Source: Gemmatimonadaceae bacterium (GTDB lineage: Bacteria > Gemmatimonadota > Gemmatimonadetes > Gemmatimonadales > Gemmatimonadaceae). Taken from it: a DNA stretch of 64,000 nt. The stretch covers positions 62,001 to 126,000 of the forward strand of contig WYBP01000003.1 in the NCBI GenBank assembly GCA_011525845.1. The letters run 5' to 3'. The notes under the pieces are model-generated. The model searched no databases. It had not been told where the DNA came from and saw nothing but the letters and a program-made list of their open reading frames with translations. How positions within the stretch are numbered: position 1 is the stretch's first letter; every line of letters begins with the position of its first letter. Below are positions 27,268-36,788 of this stretch, piece after piece. The position numbers were made by a program, and so were the translations under genes.

Positions 27268-27969
27268 TGCGATTGGACCGGAGCGGGCCTGCGGATCGGG
27301 TTCGGCGTGGCGGTGCTGGCGCTCGCTGCGGCCGCCGCCGCGCCGGCCGCCGCACAGGGCACGGTCTCGGGCCGCGTGTCCATCGTGGAGCGCCCGAACG
27401 AGACCACCACCGACCTCAACAGCACCATTATCTACTTGGTGTCGGCGGAGAGCGCGAGCGTCGCACCCAAGGCCGGCCGCACCACCATCGCGATGAACGG
27501 CCGCGCGTTCGTGCCGCGACTGCGCGTGGTCTCACCGGGGAGTCGCGTGGATTTCCCCAATCAGGACCCCTTCAGCCACAACATCTTCTCGACCACGGCC
27601 GGCGCGCAGTTCGACCTGGGGCTCTACCCGGCCGGCAAGTCGAAGGAGGTGCAGTTCAAGCGCGCCGGCGCGTTCCCCGTGTACTGCAACATCCACCCGC
27701 GGATGACGGCGTTCGTCGTGGTCGCGCCCACGCCCTGGGTGGCGCAGGCCGGGAACGACGGCCGCTGGACCATCGAGGGGGTGCCGGCCGGGAAGTACAC
27801 CCTGCATGTGTGGCACGAGCGGGCAAAGGCGACGGAGACCCAAGTCGTGGTCGGTGCGGGGGGACTCGCGAACGTGGCGACGCCGCTGGACGCGCGCGGG
27901 TTCCGGTTCGTGCAGCACAAGAACAAGTTCGGCAAGGAGTACGACAAGACCGGCAAGGACCGCTACTGA
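27247..27969 (+). CDS. Secreted cupredoxin-like (plastocyanin-type) protein
   Basis: A 240-residue exported protein. The hydrophobic signal segment (GFGVAVLALAAAAAAPAAAQG) ends near residue 38. The core has the four ligands of a type 1 copper site: His111 in DPFSHNIF, then Cys147, His150 and Met153 in VYCNIHPRM. Between them FPNQDPFSHN and the Gly-rich turn match 'methylamine utilisation'-type cupredoxins. Residues about 170-205 (GRWTIEGVPAGKYTLHVWHER) form a carboxypeptidase-regulatory-like sandwich. It should bind copper and move electrons, or act as a copper-binding sensor, in the periplasm. The next gene, a sensor kinase, begins 28 bases later. Confidence 0.82.
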   Translation: MRHRDSHCDWTGAGLRIGFGVAVLALAAAAAAPAAAQGTVSGRVSIVERPNETTTDLNSTIIYLVSAESASVAPKAGRTTIAMNGRAFVPRLRVVSPGSRVDFPNQDPFSHNIFSTTAGAQFDLGLYPAGKSKEVQFKRAGAFPVYCNIHPRMTAFVVVAPTPWVAQAGNDGRWTIEGVPAGKYTLHVWHERAKATETQVVVGAGGLANVATPLDARGFRFVQHKNKFGKEYDKTGKDRY

Positions 27970-27997
27970 CGCCGCGTTCCCCCACAGCCCCCACCCC

Positions 27998-29998
27998 GTG
28001 AGACCGCGCGGCCTCAGCGTCACGCTCAAGATCTTCCTCGGCACGGCCCTCGTGATCGTCGTGGTCGTCGGCGTCACGCTGGCGGTGACCACGGCCTTCG
28101 CCACCCGGGCCGCGAACGACTCCGTGGGCCGTGTGCTCTCCTCCGCCCGCGAGGCGATGGGGACGCAGCTCACCGCGCGCGCGACGACCCTGCGCGGGGC
28201 CGCCGAGGTCTTCGCCCTCAACCCCCGCTTCCGCTCGATCGTCGAGAGCCGGGCCTTCACCGACGTGCTCGACCAGGCGGCCGTCGCCGAGGTCTCGCTC
28301 GGGGCGAGCTGGGTGCAGATCGTGGACGCCGAGGGCATCCGGATGGCGAAGAGCGACGAGCCCGGTGCCGCGGCGGACACGCTCTCGGGCTCCCCGGTGA
28401 TCGGTGCCGCCCTCGAGGGCGAGTCCGTGGTCGCGTTCGGCGTCACGGGGGATACGGTCCTCATCCAGATCACCGCCGTCCCGATCGAGGGCGCGGGGCG
28501 CATCGTCGGCGCCCTGATGGTCGCGAAGAACGTCGACAGCACCTTCGCCGCCTCCGTGAAGCGGCAGGCGGCCACCGACGTCGACGTCGTGTTCTCGTTC
28601 CTCGACCAGGACGACGAGCCGCTCGTCTCCGGTTCCACGCTCGGCCGCACGGACGAGGTCATCACGGCGCTCAAGGCGTTCCACGCGCTCGCCGGGGATT
28701 CCGCTTCCGACGCGCGCGTGGACGCCGAGATCGGCGGCATCCACTTCGTGGGGCTGGGCGAGGTGCTGCGCTCGGCAGGGGGCACGCCGCTCGGCGGTTT
28801 CGTGATGCTGCGGAACCGTGATGCGGAGTTCGCGACCTTCGCGCGGCTGCAGGAGGCGATCCTCCTCTCCGGCGGCATCGGCATCCTCGTGGCGGCGCTG
28901 CTCTCGCTCCTCCTCGCCCGGCAGATCACGCGCCCCCTCGGCCGCCTGGTGGAGGCGACCAAGCGCGCCACCGACGGCGACTACGCGACGCAGATCCCGA
29001 TCCAGAGCCGGGATGAGATCGGCACGCTGGCCGGCGCCTTCCGCGCCCTCCTCGCCGACCTGCGCGAGAAGCAGCAACTGGTCGAGTTCCTGGGCGGCAC
29101 CGACAGCGCGCGCACGGTGCAGTTGCAGGCGCTCTCGGCCACCAGCGAGCAGCGGGTGCAGGCCGGGGGGATCGTGCCGGGCGCGAAGTTCGCGGGCCGC
29201 TACGAGGTGAAGGAGGTGCTCGGGGAGGGCGGGATGGGCACCGTGTATCGCGCGCTCGACGCGGAGCTGCACGAGGTGATCGCGATCAAGACCCTCAAGA
29301 AGGACTTCCTCTCGCAGGACCCGACCGCGCTCGACCGCTTCAAGGAGGAGATCCGGCTCGCCCGCCGCATCTCGCACCGCAACGTCGTCCGCACGCACGA
29401 CCTCGGCGAGAACTCCGGCGTCTACTTCATCACGATGGAGTACGTGGAGGGGACGTCGCTCAAGGAGCTGATCCGCGCGCGCGGACGCCTCCCGCTCAAC
29501 ATCGCGCTCTCGGTCGGCAAGCAGCTGGCGCGGGCGCTCGAGGTGGCCCACGAGCAGGGGATCATCCACCGGGACATCAAGCCCGCCAACATCGTGGTGG
29601 AGGCGGACGGCGTGCTCAAGGTGATGGACTTCGGCATCGCCCGGCTCGCCGTGCGGAAGCCGGAGAGCGGCGTCACGCAGGCGGGGATGATCGTGGGGAC
29701 GCCGGAGTACATGGCGCCCGAGCAGGTGGCCGGGGGCGAGGTGGACCAGCGCGTGGACATCTACGCGGCCGGGTGCGTGCTCTACGAATGCCTCACGGGA
29801 CGGGCGCCGCTGACGGGGGAGACGCCCTACCAGCTCATCGCGAAGCTGCTGGAGGACATGCCGCAGTCCCCCCGCGCGATCAACCCGGAGATCCCCCCAG
29901 CGCTCGAGGCGCTCATCATGCGCGCCCTGGCGAAGGACCCCGCCGCCCGGCCGCAGTCCGCGGTGGAACTCCACGACCGGCTGGCCGAGATCGGCTAG
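27998..29998 (+). CDS. Membrane Ser/Thr protein kinase with histidine-kinase-like topology
   Basis: A 666-residue protein. TM1 is about 9-34 (IFLGTALVIVVVVGVTLAV), followed by a periplasmic sensor of about 250 residues whose pattern (WVQIVDAEGIRMAKSDEPG; VLIQITAVPI) looks like a double CACHE domain. TM2 is about 286-307, HAMP about 305-358 (RQITRPLGRLVEATKRATDGDY), then a linker and a complete Hanks kinase: GEGGMG 409-414, catalytic Lys431, HRD 524-526, DFG 544-546 and APE 573-575, all present. Bacterial Ser/Thr kinases usually place the kinase first and the sensor after one TM; here the order is that of a histidine kinase with the catalytic domain replaced. The GTG at 27998 begins the recognisable protein. 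Confidence 0.9.
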   Translation: MRPRGLSVTLKIFLGTALVIVVVVGVTLAVTTAFATRAANDSVGRVLSSAREAMGTQLTARATTLRGAAEVFALNPRFRSIVESRAFTDVLDQAAVAEVSLGASWVQIVDAEGIRMAKSDEPGAAADTLSGSPVIGAALEGESVVAFGVTGDTVLIQITAVPIEGAGRIVGALMVAKNVDSTFAASVKRQAATDVDVVFSFLDQDDEPLVSGSTLGRTDEVITALKAFHALAGDSASDARVDAEIGGIHFVGLGEVLRSAGGTPLGGFVMLRNRDAEFATFARLQEAILLSGGIGILVAALLSLLLARQITRPLGRLVEATKRATDGDYATQIPIQSRDEIGTLAGAFRALLADLREKQQLVEFLGGTDSARTVQLQALSATSEQRVQAGGIVPGAKFAGRYEVKEVLGEGGMGTVYRALDAELHEVIAIKTLKKDFLSQDPTALDRFKEEIRLARRISHRNVVRTHDLGENSGVYFITMEYVEGTSLKELIRARGRLPLNIALSVGKQLARALEVAHEQGIIHRDIKPANIVVEADGVLKVMDFGIARLAVRKPESGVTQAGMIVGTPEYMAPEQVAGGEVDQRVDIYAAGCVLYECLTGRAPLTGETPYQLIAKLLEDMPQSPRAINPEIPPALEALIMRALAKDPAARPQSAVELHDRLAEIG

Positions 29999-30020
29999 GC
30001 CCGGCACGGGGCCCGGCCAT

Positions 30021-30026
30021 TAGATT
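30021..30026 (+). promoter_or_regulatory. Predicted leaderless promoter of sucA (TAGATT, 6 bases before ATG)
   Basis: TAGATT, ccgggc, ATG at 30033. There is no Shine-Dalgarno in the 34 bases between the kinase stop and this ATG. Transcription would begin at the start codon. Confidence 0.6.
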
Positions 30027-30032
30027 CCGGGC

Positions 30033-32807
30033 ATGTCCAACGAACCCATCGCGAGCGTCTTCAACGACGCCTACGCGGCCGAGCAGTTCGAGGCCTACCG
30101 CCGGGATCCGGCGTCCGTCGAGGAGTCCTGGCGCCAGTTCTTCCGCTTCGCCGAGCAGGCGATGGGGGTCGCGGCTCCCGCAGCACCCGCCGCGGCCGCC
30201 CCGAGTGCGCCGGACCCCGAGTACGCGCGCAAGGCCGCCGGCGCGGCGCGCTACACCACCGCCATCCGCAACTACGGCCACTTCGCGGTCCAGATCGATC
30301 CCCTCGGCACGCCGCCTCCCGGCGCGGCCGAGCTCGAGCTCTCGTTCTTCGGCATCACCGAGGCCGACCTCGACCTCGTCACCGGTGCCTCGCTCGGCTT
30401 CCCGCACCTCGCCACGGCGCGCGATGTGGCCAACCGGCTCCGCAAGCGGTACTGCACCAACCTCGGCGTCGAGGTGCGGCACCTGGGGAGCGAGGAGGAG
30501 CGCGCCTGGTTCCGCCGCATCTTCACCGAGGAGCAGCTCACGCGCCCGCTCACCGCGGACGAGAAGAAGGCGATGCTCCGCCGCCTCACCGAGGTGGATG
30601 GGTTCGAGCGTTTCCTCGGCCGCACCTTCGTGGGATACAAGCGCTTCTCAATCGAGGGCACGGATGCCCTCGTCCCGATGCTCGACACCGCGGTGGACGA
30701 GGCCGCCGCCGCGGGGGCGAAGCACGTCGCGATCTCGATGGCGCACCGCGGGCGCATCAGCGTGCTCGCGCACATCCTCGACAAGCCCCTCGAGCTCATC
30801 CTGAGCGAGTTCCAGGGCCGGCACGGGCACCTCGCCGGCGCCTCCACGGGCGACGTGAAGTACCACCTCGGCTACGACGGCTCGCACCAGACGCCGAGCG
30901 GGACCATCGCGGTCTCGCTCGTGCCGAACCCGAGCCACCTCGAGATCGTGAACCCCGTGCTGCAGGGGAAGGCGCGCGCGCTCCAGCGCTCGGCCGCCGA
31001 CCGCCGCCGGCGCGACGAGGCGAGCGTGGTGCCCATCTGCATCCACGGCGACGCGGCGTTCCCCGGCGAGGGCATCGTCCCCGAGACGATGAACCTCTCG
31101 CGGCTGCGCGCGTACCGCGTGGGCGGCACGCTGCACATCATCGTGAACAACCAGGTGGGCTTCACCACCGATCCCACGGACGCGCGCTCCACGCGCTACG
31201 CGAGCGACGTGGCGAAGGGCTTCGAGATGCCCATCATCCACGTGAACGCGGACGACGCCGAGGCCTGCGTGATCGCGATGCGCATCGCGGTGGCCTACCG
31301 GACGCGCTTCCACAAGGACTTCCTGATCGACCTCGTGGGATACCGGCGCTGGGGCCACAACGAGGGGGACGAGCCGAGCTTCACGCAGCCCCTCCTCTAC
31401 GAGCGCGTGCGCGCACATCCCACGCCCCGGCAGGTGTGGGGCAACCGGCTGCTCAAGGAGCAGTTGGTGACCGCCGAGGAGGTGGAGGCGGTGGACAAGG
31501 AGGTCGCCGCCGGGTTCCAGGCCGCATTCGAGGCATCCAAGGCGGACACGGATGACGCCCACGCCAATGGCGTGCAGGAGGCGCCGTCGCTCGTCGTGGA
31601 CACGCGCGTTCCCGCTGGCGACCTCACGCGCTGGAACGAGCAGCTGCTCGCCTACCCGTCGGACTTCACGCCCCACCCGCGCCTGGCGAAGCAGCTCGAG
31701 CGCCGGCGCGAGGCGCTGCACGGCGACGGCGGCATCGACTGGGGGCACGCCGAGACGCTCGCCTTCGCGTCGATCCTCGCCGCCGGCACGAACATCCGCA
31801 TGTCGGGACAGGACGTGGAGCGCGGCACCTTCTCGCACCGCCACGCCGTGCTGAACGACGTGAAGACGGGCGCGAAGTACGCTCCCCTCGCGAACATCCC
31901 CGGCGTCTCCTCCTCGTTCGAGATCTACAACTCGGCGCTCTCCGAGATGGCGGTCATGGGCTTCGAGTACGGCTACAGCGTGGCCGCTCCCGACACGCTC
32001 ACGCTCTGGGAGGCACAGTTCGGAGACTTCGGGAACGTCGCGCAGCCGGTGATCGACCAGTTCCTCGTCTCCGACCGCGCGAAGTGGGCGCAGGACTCGG
32101 GGCTCGTGCTGCTGCTGCCGCACGGCTATGAGGGGCAGGGACCGGAGCACTCGAGCGCGCGCCTCGAGCGCTTCCTCCAGCTCTGCGCCGAGGACAACCT
32201 GCGGGTCGCGTACCCCAGCACCCCGGCGCAGTACTTCCACATCCTTCGCCGCCAGGCGATGCTCGACCGGCGTCGCCCACTGGTGCTGATGCAGCCCAAG
32301 TCACTGCTGCGCCTGAACGCGGCCGCCTCGGCGCTCAGCGACCTGGCGGAGGGGAACTTCCGTCCGGTGATCGACGACCCGACGGGTGCGCAGAAGCGCG
32401 ACGCGGTGCGGCGCCTGGTGTTCTGCACGGGGAAGGTCTACTACGACCTGCTCGCGCAGGGCGTGCCCGACACGGTGGCCGTGGTGAGGGTGGAGGAGAT
32501 CTTCCCCTGGCCGCACGAGGAGGTGGCGCGGATCGTGGACCTCTATCCCGCGATCGACGAGGTGGCGTGGGTGCAGGAGGAGCCGAAGAACCAGGGGGCC
32601 TGGGGCTTCGCGGCGCCGCGCCTTCGCGTGTCCGCCGGGAACGCTCTCGTCATCCGGTATTACGGCCGCGCCGAGCGCGCGAGTCCCGCCGAGGGGTACA
32701 CGGACACGCACGCGCAGGAACAGGCGCGGATCGTGAACGAGGCGCTGCAGGTGCATGTGCGCACCACCGGCGCGCGCCGGATGACCACGATGGCGCGCTC
32801 CTCCTGA
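30033..32807 (+). CDS. sucA: 2-oxoglutarate dehydrogenase E1 component
   Basis: A 924-residue thiamine-diphosphate enzyme that decarboxylates 2-oxoglutarate in the TCA cycle and passes succinyl to the E2 subunit. The N-terminal NDAYAAEQFEAYRRDPASVEESWRQFF is the E1 helix that binds E2, then an Ala/Pro linker (about 45-62), then FSIEGTDALVPML (205-217), SMAHRGRISVLAH, GDAAFPGEGIVPE for ThDP/Mg2+, and QDVERGTFSHRHAVL in the C-terminal half. It ends with the EEPKNQGAWGF block found in all SucA proteins. sucB and lpd are not adjacent. The ATG is fixed by the upstream element. Confidence 0.96.
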   Translation: MSNEPIASVFNDAYAAEQFEAYRRDPASVEESWRQFFRFAEQAMGVAAPAAPAAAAPSAPDPEYARKAAGAARYTTAIRNYGHFAVQIDPLGTPPPGAAELELSFFGITEADLDLVTGASLGFPHLATARDVANRLRKRYCTNLGVEVRHLGSEEERAWFRRIFTEEQLTRPLTADEKKAMLRRLTEVDGFERFLGRTFVGYKRFSIEGTDALVPMLDTAVDEAAAAGAKHVAISMAHRGRISVLAHILDKPLELILSEFQGRHGHLAGASTGDVKYHLGYDGSHQTPSGTIAVSLVPNPSHLEIVNPVLQGKARALQRSAADRRRRDEASVVPICIHGDAAFPGEGIVPETMNLSRLRAYRVGGTLHIIVNNQVGFTTDPTDARSTRYASDVAKGFEMPIIHVNADDAEACVIAMRIAVAYRTRFHKDFLIDLVGYRRWGHNEGDEPSFTQPLLYERVRAHPTPRQVWGNRLLKEQLVTAEEVEAVDKEVAAGFQAAFEASKADTDDAHANGVQEAPSLVVDTRVPAGDLTRWNEQLLAYPSDFTPHPRLAKQLERRREALHGDGGIDWGHAETLAFASILAAGTNIRMSGQDVERGTFSHRHAVLNDVKTGAKYAPLANIPGVSSSFEIYNSALSEMAVMGFEYGYSVAAPDTLTLWEAQFGDFGNVAQPVIDQFLVSDRAKWAQDSGLVLLLPHGYEGQGPEHSSARLERFLQLCAEDNLRVAYPSTPAQYFHILRRQAMLDRRRPLVLMQPKSLLRLNAAASALSDLAEGNFRPVIDDPTGAQKRDAVRRLVFCTGKVYYDLLAQGVPDTVAVVRVEEIFPWPHEEVARIVDLYPAIDEVAWVQEEPKNQGAWGFAAPRLRVSAGNALVIRYYGRAERASPAEGYTDTHAQEQARIVNEALQVHVRTTGARRMTTMARSS

Positions 32808-32820
32808 GCCCGACCGGGAG

Positions 32821-35505
32821 ATGCCGCCGACGCTGACGCCCGGCCGCACGCTCCGCCTACTCCCGGCGTTCGTCGCCGGCGTGGCGCTCCTGTTCGCCCT
32901 CGCGCCGCGCTCCGCCTTCGGGCAGGACCGCGGCGCGATCGCATTGGACCAGCTGGTGCGGGGGCTCCCGGTGACGGGACGCGTGCTGATGGTCGGCGCG
33001 CACCCGGACGACGAGGATACCGCGCTGCTGGCCTGGTTGGCGAAGGGGCACCAGGTGCACGCCGCCTACCTCTCGCTCACGCGCGGCGACGGCGGCCAGA
33101 ACGAGATCGGCAACGAGCTCGGCGAGGCGCTCGGGGCCATCCGCACCGAGGAACTGCTCGCGGCGCGGCGGATCGACGGCGCGCAGCAGTTCTTCTCCCG
33201 CGCCTACGATTTCGGCTTCTCCAAGAACGCGGACGAGACCTTCCGGCACTGGGATCGCGAGGCACTCACCGGAGACGTGGTGCGCGTGATCCGCGCGTTC
33301 CGCCCGCACGTGGTGGTCGGCGTCTGGTCGGGCACGCGCGCCGATGGGCACGGGCACCACGAGGCCTCGGGTATCCTCGCGCGCGACGGCTTCGACGCGG
33401 CGGCCGACACCGTGCGATTCCCGGTGCGCACGCACGGGCGCCCCTGGACGCCGCTCAAGCTCTATCGCGGCGCCTGGGCGCGGAACCGGCCCGCGACGCT
33501 CAGGGTGGACGTCGGCGTGCTCGACCCCGTGCTCGGCCGCAGCGTGGCCGAGGTCGCGGCGGAGAGCCGGTCACAGCACCGGTCGCAGGGGTTCGGCGTG
33601 CTCGGCACGCGCGCGGCGGCGGAGACACGGCTCACGCGCGAGGTGAGCCGGGTGAACGAGGAGGTGCCGGCGACCGACGAGACCTCGCCCTTCGATGGCA
33701 TCGACACGAGCTTCGCGCGGCTCGCGGAGCTGGACGTTGCCGCACGCGCGCCGCTCCGGCGCGCGTCCGCCTTGATCGACTCCGTGCAGCACGCGCTCGA
33801 CCTCCGGCGCCCGGACCGCGTGGTGCCCCAGCTCGCACGCCTGGTCGTAGCGCTGCAGGAGGCGCAGGACTCCACCGCGCGTTGCACCTTCATCCCGCAC
33901 CGGCTGAGCCTCTTCGACGGACGGATGTCGCCCGAGTGCACCGTGGCGCAGACGGAGCTGGACACCTCGCTGGGCCGCGCGCTCCAGCGGGCCCAGCGCG
34001 CCCTCCTCGAGGCCGCCGGAGTCGCGATCGAGGCGACGGCGGGGGCCGAGCTCCTCGCCTTCGGCGACTCGATGCCCGCGCGGATCGCCGTGTACAATCG
34101 CGGCCGCCACGAGGTCACGGTGCAGGCGCTCCGGCTCACGGGAACATCCCGGCGGCCCATCGACCCCGTGACGCTCCCGCCAGACAGCGCGCTCGTCGTG
34201 GAACGCAGCGTCATCGGGCTCGTGGACCACCGTCCCTGGTGGCTCGGCGGGCGCGACAGCGCGATGTTCGCCGACAACCGCTCCCCCGCGGACGGCGCGG
34301 CGCTCATCTCCTATGGCGTCGACGCGGCGCTCGTGCCGAGCGTGTCGCTCGCGGAGGAGGTCCGGCGCCTCACGGACCTGCGCGCCACGCTCACCATCGC
34401 CGGCGTGACGACGACTGTCTTCGGCGGGGAGCTGCTCCACCGCGTCGCCGACCCGGTGCTCGGGGAGCAGAACCGCCCCGTCGGCGGCGTGCCGCCGATC
34501 ACCCTCTCGCTCGACCGCGGGCTCGAGTTCGTGCGCGCGGACCAGCCGATCGACCGGCGCGTCCGCCTCACGATCCGGTCGCACACGGGCCGTGCACGCG
34601 AGCTCACGCTGAAGTACCTGCTGCCCAGGGGCGTGCGGGTGGAGGACGGCCCGGCCACGGTCTCGCTCGCGGCGGGGGAGGTGCGCGAGATCTTCGTGCG
34701 GCTCCGGGGCACGCTCCCGGCCGGCCGGCACGAGTTCGGGATCGGCGCCACCTCCGAGAGCACCACCTACACCGAGGGGATGTGGCTGATCGAGTATCCG
34801 CACATCCGGCCGCAGCGGCTCTACCGCTCCTCGGCGATGTACCTGCAGGCGGTGCCCGTCACCGTGCCGAAGTCGCTCGTGGTCGCGTACGTCACGGGCG
34901 TCTCCGATGCGGTGGCGCCCGCGCTCCGGCAGCTCGACATCCCGACGACGGTGCTCGAACCGAGCGAGCTGCCGCTCCTCGACCTCTCGCGCTACACCAC
35001 CGTGGTGATCGGGCCGCGTGCGTACGGGGCGTCCGCGGAGTTGCGCGCGTTCAACCCGCGCCTGATGGACTGGGTGCGCGGCGGCGGCACGCTCGTCGTG
35101 CAGTACGGCCAGTACGAGATGGCGGCGCCCGGGACGATGCCGTTCCCCATCGAGCTCACCCGCCCGGCCGCCCGGGTCACGATCGAGGAGGCGCCGGTGC
35201 GCGTCACCGACCCCGCAGCCCGTGTGCTCGCGTGGCCGAACCCGATCACTGCTACGGACTGGTCCGGCTGGGTGCAGGAGCGCGCCCTCTACATGCCGAC
35301 CGCGATCGACCCGCGCTACGGCACGCCGCTCGCGATGAACGACCCCGAGGAGCCGGAGAACTCCGGGGCGCTGCTCACCGCGACGCTCGGCCAGGGACGG
35401 TACGTCTACACCACGCTCTCGCTCTTCCGGCAGGTGCCGGCGGGCGTGCCGGGGAGCGTGCGGCTCCTGGTCAACCTGCTCGCGGCGGGGACGCCGCGGC
35501 CCTAG
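32821..35505 (+). CDS. Secreted PIG-L family deacetylase-like protein with long C-terminal region
   Basis: An 894-residue exported protein. A signal peptide covers about 1-35 (PAFVAGVALLFALAPRSAFG). Residues 52-260 form the PIG-L/LmbE zinc-hydrolase domain: AHPDDE at 60-65 supplies the metal and catalytic residues and DGHGHHEASG at 175-184 supplies the third ligand. Known members deacetylate GlcNAc-containing substrates. The remaining 600 residues carry beta-sandwich segments (LTIRSHTGRARELTLKYLLP) and a late Rossmann-like block (SLVVAYVTGVSDAVAPAL, VVIGPRAYGASAELRAF), so the protein is about three times the size of the core family. SD GGGAG precedes the ATG; sucA ends 13 bases upstream. Substrate unknown. 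Confidence 0.85.
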   Translation: MPPTLTPGRTLRLLPAFVAGVALLFALAPRSAFGQDRGAIALDQLVRGLPVTGRVLMVGAHPDDEDTALLAWLAKGHQVHAAYLSLTRGDGGQNEIGNELGEALGAIRTEELLAARRIDGAQQFFSRAYDFGFSKNADETFRHWDREALTGDVVRVIRAFRPHVVVGVWSGTRADGHGHHEASGILARDGFDAAADTVRFPVRTHGRPWTPLKLYRGAWARNRPATLRVDVGVLDPVLGRSVAEVAAESRSQHRSQGFGVLGTRAAAETRLTREVSRVNEEVPATDETSPFDGIDTSFARLAELDVAARAPLRRASALIDSVQHALDLRRPDRVVPQLARLVVALQEAQDSTARCTFIPHRLSLFDGRMSPECTVAQTELDTSLGRALQRAQRALLEAAGVAIEATAGAELLAFGDSMPARIAVYNRGRHEVTVQALRLTGTSRRPIDPVTLPPDSALVVERSVIGLVDHRPWWLGGRDSAMFADNRSPADGAALISYGVDAALVPSVSLAEEVRRLTDLRATLTIAGVTTTVFGGELLHRVADPVLGEQNRPVGGVPPITLSLDRGLEFVRADQPIDRRVRLTIRSHTGRARELTLKYLLPRGVRVEDGPATVSLAAGEVREIFVRLRGTLPAGRHEFGIGATSESTTYTEGMWLIEYPHIRPQRLYRSSAMYLQAVPVTVPKSLVVAYVTGVSDAVAPALRQLDIPTTVLEPSELPLLDLSRYTTVVIGPRAYGASAELRAFNPRLMDWVRGGGTLVVQYGQYEMAAPGTMPFPIELTRPAARVTIEEAPVRVTDPAARVLAWPNPITATDWSGWVQERALYMPTAIDPRYGTPLAMNDPEEPENSGALLTATLGQGRYVYTTLSLFRQVPAGVPGSVRLLVNLLAAGTPRP

Positions 35506-35522
35506 CCCGAGGGAACACCACG

Positions 35523-36788
35523 GTGTCGCGTCCACGGGTCGTGATCGTCGGCGGAGGGTTCGGGGGGCTGAGTGCCGCACGCGCGCTCAGGCGAGCGGAC
35601 GTCGACATCCTCCTCATCGACCGGACCAACCACCACCTCTTCCAGCCGCTCCTCTACCAGGCGGCGACGGCGGCGCTCGCGCCGAGTGACATCTCCGCGC
35701 CGATCCGCTGGATCCTGCGCGGCCAGCGGAACGTCGCCACGCGGCTGGGGACCGTCGAGCGGATCGACCGCGCGGCCCGGACGATCGCCCTGGCCGGGGT
35801 CGACGAGCCGATCCCCTATGACTACCTCATCCTCGCCACGGGCTCGCGGCACGCGTACTTCGGGCATCCGGAGTGGGAGGAGTTCGCGCCCGGGCTCAAG
35901 AGCCTGGACGACGCGCAGGCGATCCGGAGCCGCTTCCTCCTCGCGCTGGAGCGCGCGGAGTGGGAGCCCGACCCGCAGGCGCGGCAGGCGCTCCTCACCT
36001 TCGTGATCGTCGGCGGCGGACCCACGGGCGTCGAGCTCGCGGGCGCGCTGCCGGAGATGGGGCGCAACGCCTTCCGGCGCGACTTCCGGCACATCGACAC
36101 CTCCCGTGTGCGGGTGGTGCTCGTCGAGGGCGGACCGCGGTTGCTCGCGTCCTTCCCGGAGTCGCTCTCGGCGCGTGCGCAGCGCGACCTCGAACGACTC
36201 GGCGTCGAGGTCCGCACCTCGACGATCGTCACCGGCATCGACGCCGGAGGGGTGACGCTCGGCGCGGAGCGGATCGTCACCCGCTGCGTCTTCTGGGCCG
36301 CGGGGAGCGTGGCCTCGCCCCTCGGGCGCGCGCTCGGCGCGCCCGTCGACCGAGCGGGGCGCGTGCTCGTGGAGCCGACGCTCGCGCTCCCCGGGGACGA
36401 CCAGGTGTTCGTCGCGGGTGACCTCGCGGCCGTGCCCTGGCGCGACGGGTTGCTGGTACCGGGGGTCGCGCCCGCCGCGAACCAGATGGGGACGCGTGCC
36501 GCGCGGAACATCCTCGCGCAGCTGAAGGGGAGGCCGATGCAGGCGTTCCGCTACGCGAACAAGGGCGAGCTCGCGACCATCGGCCGCCACGCGGCCATCG
36601 CCTCACTCGGCGGCGGCAAGGTGCGCATCGCCGGCTATCCCGCGTGGCTCTTCTGGCTCTTCCTGCACGTGATGTACCTGGTCGGGTTCCGCAACCGGCT
36701 CAGCGTGCTGCTCGAGTGGGGCTTCAACTACATCTTCCACCAGCGCGCCGTCCGCGTCGTATCCGAGGGCCGGGACGGACTCAGGTAG
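35523..36788 (+). CDS. Type II NADH dehydrogenase-like FAD/NAD(P)-dependent oxidoreductase
   Basis: A 421-residue flavoprotein. VVIVGGGFGGLSAARAL (6-22) is the FAD Rossmann motif, RTNHHLFQPLLYQAA (34-48) is the NDH-2 hallmark, TFVIVGGGPTGVELAGAL is the NADH-binding motif, and VFVAGDLAAVP the second FAD block. The hydrophobic C-terminus (AWLFWLFLHVMYLVGFRNRLSVLLEW) is the membrane-anchoring helix of NDH-2. It transfers electrons from NADH to quinone without pumping protons. The GTG start at 35523 has GAGG upstream. It overlaps the convergent MFS gene by eight bases. Confidence 0.92.
   Translation: MSRPRVVIVGGGFGGLSAARALRRADVDILLIDRTNHHLFQPLLYQAATAALAPSDISAPIRWILRGQRNVATRLGTVERIDRAARTIALAGVDEPIPYDYLILATGSRHAYFGHPEWEEFAPGLKSLDDAQAIRSRFLLALERAEWEPDPQARQALLTFVIVGGGPTGVELAGALPEMGRNAFRRDFRHIDTSRVRVVLVEGGPRLLASFPESLSARAQRDLERLGVEVRTSTIVTGIDAGGVTLGAERIVTRCVFWAAGSVASPLGRALGAPVDRAGRVLVEPTLALPGDDQVFVAGDLAAVPWRDGLLVPGVAPAANQMGTRAARNILAQLKGRPMQAFRYANKGELATIGRHAAIASLGGGKVRIAGYPAWLFWLFLHVMYLVGFRNRLSVLLEWGFNYIFHQRAVRVVSEGRDGLR

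Noticed and set aside
27656-30007. Antisense open frame of 783 codons opposite the kinase
   Set aside because: No motifs, and the plus strand encodes all kinase catalytic residues.
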